NCBI GenBank assembly: GCA_934149005.1
Contig: CAKPDN010000011.1
Location: 1 to 39,746, forward strand
Direction of reading: 5' to 3'
Origin: an uncultured Clostridia bacterium
GTDB taxonomy: Bacteria > Bacillota > Clostridia > TANB77 > CAG-508
DNA: 39,746 bases
The notes under the pieces are model-generated. The model saw nothing but the letters and a program-made list of their open reading frames with translations, did not search any database and was not told the DNA's origin. Made by a program: the position numbers and the translations under genes. This document shows, piece by piece, positions 29,078 to 37,487 of this stretch. Each line of letters begins with the position of its first letter. The stretch's first letter is position 1.

Positions 29078-30085
29078 ATGTTAAAATTTGGATTTGGACA
29101 AGATGTAGGAATAGATTTAGGAACAGCAACAGTAATTGTATATATAAAAGGAAAAGGAATAGTATTAAGAGAACCATCAGTAGTAGCAGTAGACAACAAC
29201 ACAGGTGAAGTACTAGCAGTTGGTGGAGAAGCAAGAAGAATGTTAGGAAGAACACCAGGAAATATAATAGCAACAAGACCTTTAAGAGAAGGAGTAATAT
29301 CAGATTATACAGTTACAGAAAAAATGCTAAAACACTTTATCGGAAAAGTATGTGGAAAATCTATATTTGCCCCAAGAATAATGATATGCATACCTTCAAG
29401 AGTTACAGAAGTAGAGAAAAAAGCAGTAATAGATGCAGCAATGCAAGCAGGAGCTAGAAAAGTATTTTTAATAGAAGAACCAATAGCGGCAGCGATAGGA
29501 GCTGGAATAGATATAGCTAAACCATGTGGAAATATGGTAGTAGATATCGGAGGAGGTACAACAGATATAGCAGTAATTTCATTAGGGGGATCTGTTGTAA
29601 GTTCATCTTTAAAAGTAGCAGGAGATAAATTTGATGAATATATAGTAAAATATATCAAGAAAAAACACAACATAGCAATAGGAGAGAGGACAGCAGAAGA
29701 TTTAAAAGTAAATATAGGATGTGTATATCCAAAAATTCAAGATGCTGAAATGGATATAAGAGGCAGAGATTTAGGAACAGGCTTACCAAAAACAATAACA
29801 GTACATTCAAGTGAAATGCTAGAAGCATTAATAGAACCAGCAATGATGATAGTAGATGCAGTACATGGAGTATTAGAAAAAACACCACCAGAATTAGCAG
29901 CAGATATAAGTGATAAAGGAATCTATATGACAGGTGGAGGATGTTTGGTAGATGGGTTAGATAAATTGTTACAAGAAAAAACAGGAATAAATGTAATGAT
30001 AGCTCAAGACTCAGTATCTTGTGTAGCATTAGGAACTGGAAAAGCTTTAGACAATTTAGATGCATTAGATGGAAAAGCAAAATAA
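29078..30085 (+). CDS. mreB: Rod shape-determining actin homologue MreB/Mbl
   Basis: The 335-residue actin-fold ATPase forms membrane-bound filaments that steer lateral wall synthesis. It has the phosphate-1 motif DVGIDLGTATVIVYIKGKGI, the phosphate-2 motif VVDIGGGTTDIAVISLGG, and the adenosine motif IYMTGGGCLVDGLDKLL. FGFGQDVG at the N-terminus is a short amphipathic lead. No mreC follows: a terminator and then mtaB come next, so this may be an Mbl-type or solitary mreB paralogue. AGAAGGGAAG precedes ATG 29078. Confidence 0.93.
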   Translation: MLKFGFGQDVGIDLGTATVIVYIKGKGIVLREPSVVAVDNNTGEVLAVGGEARRMLGRTPGNIIATRPLREGVISDYTVTEKMLKHFIGKVCGKSIFAPRIMICIPSRVTEVEKKAVIDAAMQAGARKVFLIEEPIAAAIGAGIDIAKPCGNMVVDIGGGTTDIAVISLGGSVVSSSLKVAGDKFDEYIVKYIKKKHNIAIGERTAEDLKVNIGCVYPKIQDAEMDIRGRDLGTGLPKTITVHSSEMLEALIEPAMMIVDAVHGVLEKTPPELAADISDKGIYMTGGGCLVDGLDKLLQEKTGINVMIAQDSVSCVALGTGKALDNLDALDGKAK

Positions 30086-30098
30086 ATAATGATATAAT

Positions 30099-30133
30099 AA
30101 AAATAGAATTGCAAGAATGGCGATTCTATTTTT
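30099..30133 (+). terminator. Intrinsic terminator after mreB
   Basis: AAAAATAGAAT (30099-30109) pairs with ATTCTATTTTT (30123-30133), ending in a T-run. Confidence 0.8.
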
Positions 30134-30159
30134 AAAGTTATAGTAAAGAAGGAGAAAAA

Positions 30160-31491
30160 ATGAAAAAAATAATAAAATTTATAACATTAGGATGCAAAGT
30201 AAATCAATATGAAACAAATGCAATGGCACAAAAATTTTTAGAAAAAGGATATAAAGTAATAGAAGAAAACAATGAAAATTCAGAAGAAAAGCCAGATGTA
30301 TGTATAATCAACACTTGCACAGTAACAAATATGTCAGATAGAAAATCAAGACAAATGTTAAGAAGAGTAAGAGAAAAAAACGAAAATACAATAGTTGTTG
30401 CAGTAGGATGCTATGCTCAAGTAGCAAAAGAAGAACTTTTAAATATACCAGAAATAGATTTAGTATTAGGAAACAATGAGAAAGTAGAAGTTGTAAAATA
30501 TGTAGAAGAATATATAGAAGAAAATAATAGGGTTGTAGAGGCAGAAGATGTAATGCAATCAAAAGAATTTTCAGAATTTGGAGACATAACATATACAGAA
30601 AAAACAAGAGCAGTAATAAAAATACAAGATGGATGTGATAGATTTTGTTCATACTGCATAATACCATATGCAAGAGGAAGAGTTAGAAGCAGAAAACCAC
30701 AAAATATAATAGAAGAAGTCTCAAAAATTGCAGAAAAAGGGATTAAAGAAGTAGTTATAACAGGAATTCATATAGCATCATATGGAAAAGATTTTTCTTT
30801 TAATAGAGATTCTGAATTAAAAGATTATAGATTAATAGATTTATTAGAAGAAATAAACAAAATTAATGGTATAGAAAGAATTAGATTAGGCTCAATAGAA
30901 CCATTATTGATAACAGAAGAATTTATAGGAAGGCTAAAAAAACTAGAAAAAATCTGTCATCATTTTCATTTATCATTGCAAAGTGGATGTAATGAAACAC
31001 TAAAAAGAATGAATAGAAGATATACAACAGAGGAATTTGAAAAAATAACAAAAATACTAAGAAATTCATATAAAGATGTAAATTTAACAACAGATATAAT
31101 AGTAGGATTTCCAGGAGAAACAGAAAAAGAATTTAATAAAACATATGAATTTTTAAAGAGAATCAAATTCTACAAAATGCATGTATTTAAATATTCTCCA
31201 AGAAAAGGAACAAAAGCAGCAACAATGACAAATCAAATTCCAGGAAATATAAAAGAAGAAAGAAGCAAAAAATTAATAGAACTATCAAATAAAAACGAAA
31301 CAGAGTACAATAATAAGTATATTGGAGAAGAAGAAGAGGTTTTATTTGAAGAAGAAAAAACAGGAATATACAAAGGACATACACAAAATTATATAATGAT
31401 ATATTGTAAAACAAATGAAAATTTAGAAAATCAAATAAAAAAAGTAAAATGTATAAAAGCAGAAAAAGATTACATAATAGCAGAAATGTAA
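30160..31491 (+). CDS. mtaB: tRNA t6A37 methylthiotransferase MtaB
   Basis: A 443-residue radical SAM methylthiotransferase that adds a methylthio group to t6A37, giving ms2t6A. The N-terminal UPF0004 domain ligates one cluster through C12 (TLGCKVNQYE), C53 (NTCTV) and C84 (VGCYAQ). The radical SAM cluster uses C159, C163 and C166 (DGCDRFCSYC). A C-terminal TRAM domain (about 380-443) binds tRNA. GCKVNQYET at the start and the length distinguish MtaB from MiaB and RimO. It acts on the product of the Tsa pathway, part of which is encoded just upstream on the other strand. Confidence 0.95.
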   Translation: MKKIIKFITLGCKVNQYETNAMAQKFLEKGYKVIEENNENSEEKPDVCIINTCTVTNMSDRKSRQMLRRVREKNENTIVVAVGCYAQVAKEELLNIPEIDLVLGNNEKVEVVKYVEEYIEENNRVVEAEDVMQSKEFSEFGDITYTEKTRAVIKIQDGCDRFCSYCIIPYARGRVRSRKPQNIIEEVSKIAEKGIKEVVITGIHIASYGKDFSFNRDSELKDYRLIDLLEEINKINGIERIRLGSIEPLLITEEFIGRLKKLEKICHHFHLSLQSGCNETLKRMNRRYTTEEFEKITKILRNSYKDVNLTTDIIVGFPGETEKEFNKTYEFLKRIKFYKMHVFKYSPRKGTKAATMTNQIPGNIKEERSKKLIELSNKNETEYNNKYIGEEEEVLFEEEKTGIYKGHTQNYIMIYCKTNENLENQIKKVKCIKAEKDYIIAEM

Positions 31492-31524
31492 CAAAAATGT
31501 AATGAAAATGTAATGAAAATTTAA
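31487..31524 (+). promoter_or_regulatory. Four 11-base direct repeats upstream of the small gene
   Basis: TGTAA at 31487, 31498 and 31509 and TTTAA at 31520 are spaced exactly 11 bases, starting at the end of mtaB. The array ends about 20 bases before the -35 at 31546. One-turn direct repeats next to a -35 are typical of OmpR/PhoB-family activators. Confidence 0.65.
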
Positions 31525-31545
31525 CATAAAAAAAACAAAAATATA

Positions 31546-31574
31546 TTGATATTTAAGATAATTTATAGTATAAA
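31546..31574 (+). promoter_or_regulatory. Promoter of the small gene at 31613
   Basis: TTGATA (31546-31551) and TATAAA (31569-31574) are exactly 17 bases apart, 38 bases before the start codon. Confidence 0.75.
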
Positions 31575-31612
31575 TTAAATAGCTGAATAAAAATACAAAG
31601 GAGGAAATATAA

Positions 31613-31930
31613 ATGTCAGAACAAAATGAAGAAGTAAAAACAGGTATATTTGGTGGAGTTTCATTTGGAAATGAAGTAGAAAATGCAGGAACTATAGAAA
31701 ATGTAGGAACAATAAGAAAAGAAGCATTACCTGCAAAAATAGGATTTTGGCAAAAATTCAAAGCATTTTGGTTACAAGAAATTGACTGGAATAAAGAAAT
31801 AAAAGTAGAATTAACACCACATCAACAAAAAATTGAAGATGACATAAATGAGTTTTTACACCAAGAAATTACATGGGAAAAAGTACATGATTTCTTATTT
31901 CAAGAAGTTAGCTTTGGAAAGAAAAAATAA
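31613..31930 (+). CDS. Small protein of unknown function with repeated FLxQE(I/V) motif
   Basis: I do not recognise the family. The 105-residue protein has no signal peptide or clear membrane helix. Its N-terminal part is Gly/Asn/Glu-rich (GIFGGVSFGNEVENAGTIEN). The C-terminal half has three related decapeptides: FWLQEIDWNK (52-61), FLHQEITWEK (81-90) and FLFQEVSFGK (94-103), likely amphipathic and possibly binding a membrane or partner surface. It has its own promoter, a four-copy 11-base operator-like array, GGAGG at a good distance, and a strong terminator after it, so it is a monocistronic, regulated gene. A half REP element begins at the base after its stop codon. Confidence 0.75.
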   Translation: MSEQNEEVKTGIFGGVSFGNEVENAGTIENVGTIRKEALPAKIGFWQKFKAFWLQEIDWNKEIKVELTPHQQKIEDDINEFLHQEITWEKVHDFLFQEVSFGKKK

Positions 31931-31946
31931 TGTCCCATTAGTGACA
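31931..31946 (+). repeat. Half REP element left of the transposase
   Basis: TGTCCCATTAGTGACA matches the second half of the 49-base REP (TGTCCCATTGGGGACA) except for two bases. It begins directly after a TAA stop, as does the full copy after polA. Confidence 0.75.
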
Positions 31947-31984
31947 GATGTCAAGTAGTTATATGAATTTTTAGTGAAAAATTT

Positions 31985-32027
31985 AAAAAAGTATAGCACA
32001 TAAAGAAAAAATGTGTTATACTTTTTT
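31985..32027 (+). terminator. Intrinsic terminator after the small gene
   Basis: AGTATAGCACA (31990-32000) pairs with TGTGTTATACT (32012-32022), extended by A and T runs on either side. Confidence 0.85.
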
Positions 32028-32099
32028 TGCTTAATAGCTATTTTAGGGGGAAAAATAAAAAAAGGGGCACAAAAATTTATATAAAAGGAAGGTGACTCT

Positions 32100-32879
32100 A
32101 TGCCTAGAATGGCTAGAAAATATAGTGAAATAAAAGTTTATCATATCACAATAAGAGGAATTAATAAACAAAATATTTTTTTTGATGATGATGATAGATA
32201 TAAATTTATAGATATTATCAAAGAAACAAAAGAAAGATATGATTATGATATTTATGCATATTGTTTAATGGATAACCATGTGCATTTGGTAGTTTATGAC
32301 AAAGAACAACAAATATCTAAAATAATGCAAAGTATAGAAATTAGTTATGCGATTTTCTTTAATAAGAAGTATGAAAGAGTAGGACATTTATTTCAAGATA
32401 GATTTTTTAGTAAGAAAGTAGAAGATAGTAATTATTTAAAAATGGTTTGTAGATATATACATCAAAATCCTTTAAAAGCAGGAATTGGAAAAACTGAAGA
32501 ATATAAATGGAGTAGTTATAAAGAGTATATTAGAAAATCTACAATAATAGAAAATAAATTGTTATTATCAGTTTTTTCAAAAAATAAAGAAAATGCAAAA
32601 GAGGAATTTATAAAATTTCATAATATTGATTTAGAAAAAAATAAACAAGAAGAAATATATGATATGATTGAATATGAAAACTATGGAAAAATGTTAGATG
32701 AAGAAGCCAAAAAAATTATATGTGAATTTTTAGAAATAGATAATGTTTATGAAATTTTAAAATTTAATAAAGAAACTAGAAATCAAATTTTATCAAAATT
32801 AAAGTCTTTAAAAGTTATATCTATAAGACAATTATCAAGAATTATTGGAATAAATAGAAAGATTATAGAAAGAGCATAA
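32100..32879 (+). CDS. REP-associated tyrosine transposase (RAYT, Y1/HUH family)
   Basis: The 259-residue protein begins MPRMARKYSEIKVYHITIRG, typical of the Y1 transposases related to TnpA of IS200/IS605. The HUH metal motif is H60-V-H62 (LMDNHVHLVV), and the probable nucleophile is Y119 in CRYIHQNPLKAGI. A C-terminal extension ends in a helix-turn-helix (SIRQLSRIIGINRKIIERA). RAYTs cut and join single-stranded REP hairpins and are thought to spread them rather than to move themselves. Here a half REP lies 154 bases upstream and a full REP 11 bases downstream. GAAGGTG precedes ATG 32100. The gene appears intact. Confidence 0.92.
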   Translation: MPRMARKYSEIKVYHITIRGINKQNIFFDDDDRYKFIDIIKETKERYDYDIYAYCLMDNHVHLVVYDKEQQISKIMQSIEISYAIFFNKKYERVGHLFQDRFFSKKVEDSNYLKMVCRYIHQNPLKAGIGKTEEYKWSSYKEYIRKSTIIENKLLLSVFSKNKENAKEEFIKFHNIDLEKNKQEEIYDMIEYENYGKMLDEEAKKIICEFLEIDNVYEILKFNKETRNQILSKLKSLKVISIRQLSRIIGINRKIIERA

Positions 32880-32890
32880 AAAATGACATA

Positions 32891-32939
32891 TGTCCCCAAT
32901 GGGACAAAAATGTCCCAAGAGAACCGTCCCCATGGGACA
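32891..32939 (-). repeat. REP element, inverted identical copy of 13165-13213
   Basis: Its reverse complement is identical over all 49 bases to the copy after polA, 19.7 kb away. Its right end abuts the GGAGG ribosome site of radA. Confidence 0.92.
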
Positions 32940-32950
32940 AGGAGGAAGAA

Positions 32951-34317
32951 ATGGCAAAAAACAAAACAATATTTGTGTGTAATGAATGTGGATATGAATC
33001 AGGAAAATGGTTAGGAAAGTGTCCTGCTTGCAATAATTGGAATACTTTTTTTGAACAGAAAATTGTTGAGAGTAAAAACAGCTCACTAAAGGTAGAAAAA
33101 AATTCTAATAGTATACCTCAAAAATTAAATACATATAAAGCACAAGAAACAATAAGGACTTCAACAGGATTTGAAGAATTAGATAGAGTGTTAGGTGGAG
33201 GACTAGTAAAAGGTTCATTAATTTTATTAGGCGGAGAGCCTGGTATTGGAAAATCAACATTAATTTTGCAAATATGCAATAAAGTTAAAGGTGAAGGACA
33301 AGTACTATATGTTTCAGGTGAAGAGTCGGCAGAGCAAATAAAATTAAGAGCAGATAGATTACGGCATAAATAATGAGGATATCTTATTTTTAGGAGAAAC
33401 AGATATAGATATTGTTAATCAAAATATAATAAATTTAAATCCTAAATTAGTAATAATAGACTCAATTCAAACTATGTATTCAGAAGAAATTTCAGCAGCA
33501 GCTCGGAAGTGTAAGCCAAGTTAGAGAAATTACTTCTCAGATTATGAGAGTTTGCAAATCAAGAAACATTACAACAATAATAATAGGACATGTTACTAAA
33601 GATGGTAATATTGCAGGTCCAAGAGTACTAGAACACATGGTAGATACAGTACTTTACTTAGAAGGAGAAAGATATTTTTCATATAGAATTTTAAGAGGAG
33701 TAAAAAATAGATTTGGTTCTACAAATGAGATTGGAATGTTCGAAATGAGAGGTGAAGGAATGTGCGAAATTTCGAATCCTTCAGATATTTTAATTTCAGA
33801 AAGAGAAGATAATCCACCTGGTTCTTGTATAGTTGCTTGTATGGAGGGTACAAGAACAATGTTAGTAGAATTACAAGCACTAACAACTCAAAGTGTATTT
33901 GGATTTCCAAAAAGAACTGCAAACGGAATAGATTATAATAGATTAGCACTTTTAATGGCGGTTTTAGAAAAAAGAGCAGGTATGAATCTAGGAACACAAG
34001 ATGTATATTTAAATGTAGCAGGAGGACTAAAATTAAATGAACCATCAATAGACTTAGGAATTTTAATGGTAACAGCATCTAGTTATAAAAATATTCCAAT
34101 AGAAAAAGGAATGGTTATAATGGGTGAAGTAGGACTTACAGGAGAAATAAGAAGAATTAATTTAATTGAAAAAAGGCTAAAAGAAGCAGAAAAATTAGGA
34201 TTTAAAAAATGCATAATTCCAGAAAGTAATAAAAAAGGGTTGAAAGAAGATTTTAAATTAGATATAATAGGTGTTAAAGATATAAACGAAGCAATAAAAA
34301 AAATAGGACTAAAGTAA
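32951..34317 (+). CDS. radA: DNA repair protein RadA, interrupted by two +1 shifts at CGG
   Basis: RadA (Sms) is a RecA-like ATPase that extends recombination intermediates by branch migration. The zinc finger is C10, C13, C24, C27 (CNECGYESGKWLGKCPAC), Walker A is GGEPGIGKST (94-103), the family motif KNRFG follows (GVKNRFGSTNE), and the Lon-like C-terminal domain has GGLKLNEPSIDLGILM. Two in-frame CGG codons break the frame: 33362-33364 and 33504-33506. Skipping each C restores RLGINNED (Gly138) and AAAGSVSQVRE (Gly185), giving 454 residues, the normal length, with conserved Gly at both sites. Without a shift the product stops after 140 residues. disA follows 47 bases later, the usual order in Firmicutes. 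Confidence 0.93.
33362..33364 (+). other. CGG +1 frameshift site 1 in radA
   Basis: The context is TTA CGG CAT AAA TAA. Dropping C33362 gives TTA GGC ATA AAT AAT. The zero frame stops two codons after CAT. Confidence 0.88.
33504..33506 (+). other. CGG +1 frameshift site 2 in radA
   Basis: The context is GCT CGG AAG. Dropping C33504 gives GCT GGA AGT and the conserved GSVSQVRE. Without the shift this frame ends at TAG 33522-33524. Confidence 0.88.
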
Positions 34318-34364
34318 TTTTAAATTTAATATGAGGATAAACGAGCAAAAGAGGAGGTGGGAAT

Positions 34365-35411
34365 TTGACTGAATTACTAAAATTAATAGCACCTGGAACA
34401 CCAATAAGAGATGGACTAGAAAATATTTTAAGAGCAAAAACAGGTGCATTATTACTTATAACAGATAATAATGAAGTAATAAAAGAAATTGTAGATGGAG
34501 GATTTTATATAAATGAAGAATATACATCTTCAAAATTATATGAACTAGCAAAAATGGATGGAGCAATAGTTTTAAGTGGAGATTTAAAAAGAATTTTATT
34601 TGCAAATGCACAATTAATACCATCACGAGAAATAGAAACAAGGGAAACAGGAACAAGACATAGAACAGCAGAAAGAACAGCAAAACAAACAGGAGAATTA
34701 GTAATAAGTATTTCACAAAGAAGAAATATAATAACAATATTTAAAGGAAATTTTAGATATATATTAGAAGACACAAATGCAGTCTTAAATAAAGCAAACC
34801 AAGGAATACAAACATTAGAAAGATATAAAAAGGTATTTGACAATAAATTAAGCATACTAAACGAATATGAATTTAATGATATAGTAACATTAAAAAATGT
34901 AATAGATGTAATACAAAGAGCAGAAATGGTTAGAAGGATTGCAGATGAAATTAGAAAACAAATATATGAACTTGGAGTAGATGGAAGATTGGTAAACATG
35001 CAATTAGAAGAATTAATGGGCGGACTTGAAAAAGAAGAAGCTCTTATTATAAAAGATTATATGGCACCAACAAAGAAAAAAAGAACACCTGAAAAAGTAT
35101 TAAAAGAATTAACAGAAAATCAATATGAAGAAATAACAAAAGAAAATACAATAGCCAAACTATTAGGATATGAAACATTTGACAATTATGATGAAGTTGG
35201 TGTATATACAAGAGGATATAGAATATTAAATAAAATACCAAGAATGCCATCTAATATAGTAGAAAATCTAATACTATCATTTAAATCATTTCAACATATA
35301 TTATCTGCCAATATAGAAAGTTTAGATGAAGTAGATGGTATTGGTGAAGTAAGAGCAAGAACAATAAAACAATCATTAAGAAGAATGCAAGAACAATTTA
35401 TGTTTGAGTAA
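34365..35411 (+). CDS. disA: Diadenylate cyclase / DNA integrity scanning protein DisA
   Basis: A 348-residue octameric enzyme that makes c-di-AMP from two ATP and pauses when it meets branched DNA. The DAC domain (about 1-140) has the D65-G66-A67 motif (MDGAIVLSGD) and R98-H99-R100-T101 (GTRHRTAERTA). A helical linker (about 145-285) leads to a RuvA-like helix-hairpin-helix domain (LDEVDGIGEVRARTIKQSLR). TTG 34365 follows GAGGAGGTGG. Cotranscription with radA agrees with the known inhibition of DisA by RadA in Bacillus; if RadA depends on recoding, its level could affect c-di-AMP. Confidence 0.96.
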   Translation: MTELLKLIAPGTPIRDGLENILRAKTGALLLITDNNEVIKEIVDGGFYINEEYTSSKLYELAKMDGAIVLSGDLKRILFANAQLIPSREIETRETGTRHRTAERTAKQTGELVISISQRRNIITIFKGNFRYILEDTNAVLNKANQGIQTLERYKKVFDNKLSILNEYEFNDIVTLKNVIDVIQRAEMVRRIADEIRKQIYELGVDGRLVNMQLEELMGGLEKEEALIIKDYMAPTKKKRTPEKVLKELTENQYEEITKENTIAKLLGYETFDNYDEVGVYTRGYRILNKIPRMPSNIVENLILSFKSFQHILSANIESLDEVDGIGEVRARTIKQSLRRMQEQFMFE

Positions 35412-35513
35412 AAAATAGAAATATAGCTAAACAACTCGAGATTTGGCAGACAAAATTTGAAAAATTTTGGATGACGATGAACGAGCGAAGCGAGAGAAAG
35501 GAAAGAAGAAAAA

Positions 35514-36287
35514 ATGAAAAACATAGGAAAAATAATTTGGATAATAGCACTAATTGCTATAATAGTATTAATAGGAGTAGTAGGATTCGGATATTATAGA
35601 AAAGCTACATTTAAAACACAGAATCCAATAGTAACAATGGAAGTAGAAGAATTTGGAACAATAAAAATGGAATTATATCCAGACCAAGCACCAGAAACAG
35701 TAGCAAACTTTATTGCTTTAGCCAACAGAGGCTTTTATGATGGAACAAAATTCCATAGAGTAGTAAAAGACTTTATGATACAAGCAGGCTCAAAAGATGG
35801 AGATGGAACAACAGGAGCAAAAATAAGCGACTTAAAAGATGACGGTGAAGATAAAGATTATACAATAAAAGGAGAATTCCTAGCAAATAATGTAACAAAC
35901 ACTATAAAATTTGAAGAAGGAGTTTTAGCAATGGCTAGAGCAGATTATACACAATATTCTTCAAATTTAGCAGATGAATCTTATAATTCAGGATGCTCAC
36001 AATTCTTTATCATGACAAAAGAAAATACAAGCTTAAATGGACAGTATACATCATTTGGAAAAGTAATTGAAGGCCTAGACATTGTACATAAAATAGAAGA
36101 AGTAGAAGTAACTGTAGCTCAAGGACAAGAAGAAAAAGAAGGAGCAGAAGTTAGTACACCAGTAAACCCACCAAAAGTAACATCAATAAGAGTTGAAACT
36201 TATGGAGTTGACTATGGATTACCAGAAACTTTAACACCATTTGATTATACTTCATGGATGTATAAACAATATGGAGTAAGTCAATAA
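35514..36287 (+). CDS. Membrane-anchored cyclophilin-type peptidyl-prolyl isomerase
   Basis: The 257-residue protein has one N-terminal helix (about 5-27: IIWIIALIAIIVLIGVVGFG) and no lipobox cysteine, so it is probably anchored outside the membrane. The cyclophilin domain has GTIKMELYPDQAPETVANFI, FHRVVKDFMIQAGSKDGDGT (catalytic Arg), and CSQFFIMT, with the active-site pattern complete; an insertion (SDLKDDGEDKDYTI) precedes GVLAMARA. It would speed prolyl isomerisation in exported proteins, perhaps the nearby surface proteins. AAAGGAAAG precedes ATG 35514. A prepilin-like gene follows 24 bases later, so the two may be cotranscribed. Confidence 0.9.
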   Translation: MKNIGKIIWIIALIAIIVLIGVVGFGYYRKATFKTQNPIVTMEVEEFGTIKMELYPDQAPETVANFIALANRGFYDGTKFHRVVKDFMIQAGSKDGDGTTGAKISDLKDDGEDKDYTIKGEFLANNVTNTIKFEEGVLAMARADYTQYSSNLADESYNSGCSQFFIMTKENTSLNGQYTSFGKVIEGLDIVHKIEEVEVTVAQGQEEKEGAEVSTPVNPPKVTSIRVETYGVDYGLPETLTPFDYTSWMYKQYGVSQ

Positions 36288-36311
36288 AAAACAAAAGAAA
36301 AGGAGAATAAT

Positions 36312-37337
<1,026 letters not shown>

Positions 37338-37370
37338 CCAAAAATAATTTAATTTGAAAAATAACCAAAA

Positions 37371-37399
37371 AACACTTGCTAAATTAAATAGCAAGTGTT
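37371..37399. terminator. Hairpin after prepilin-like gene 3
   Basis: AACACTTGCTA (37371-37381) pairs perfectly with TAGCAAGTGTT (37389-37399). A T-run follows only on the minus strand. Confidence 0.6.
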
Positions 37400-37411
37400 A
37401 AACTAATAATA

Positions 37412-37467
37412 GATTAAAAAAAAACCGAATTTTTCGGAAAAATTTTTTTAATCTTTTTTTATTTTTT
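37412..37467 (+). terminator. Terminator or attenuator in the pyrG leader
   Basis: GATTAAAAAAA pairs with TTTTTTTAATC around the inner stem CCGAA/TTCGG (37412-37453), followed by two T-runs (37454-37460 and 37462-37468). It lies about 20 bases before the pyrG start. It may end the upstream transcript or act as a pyrG attenuator. Confidence 0.65.
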
Positions 37468-37487
37468 TAAAAGAAGGGAGAAGAGCA

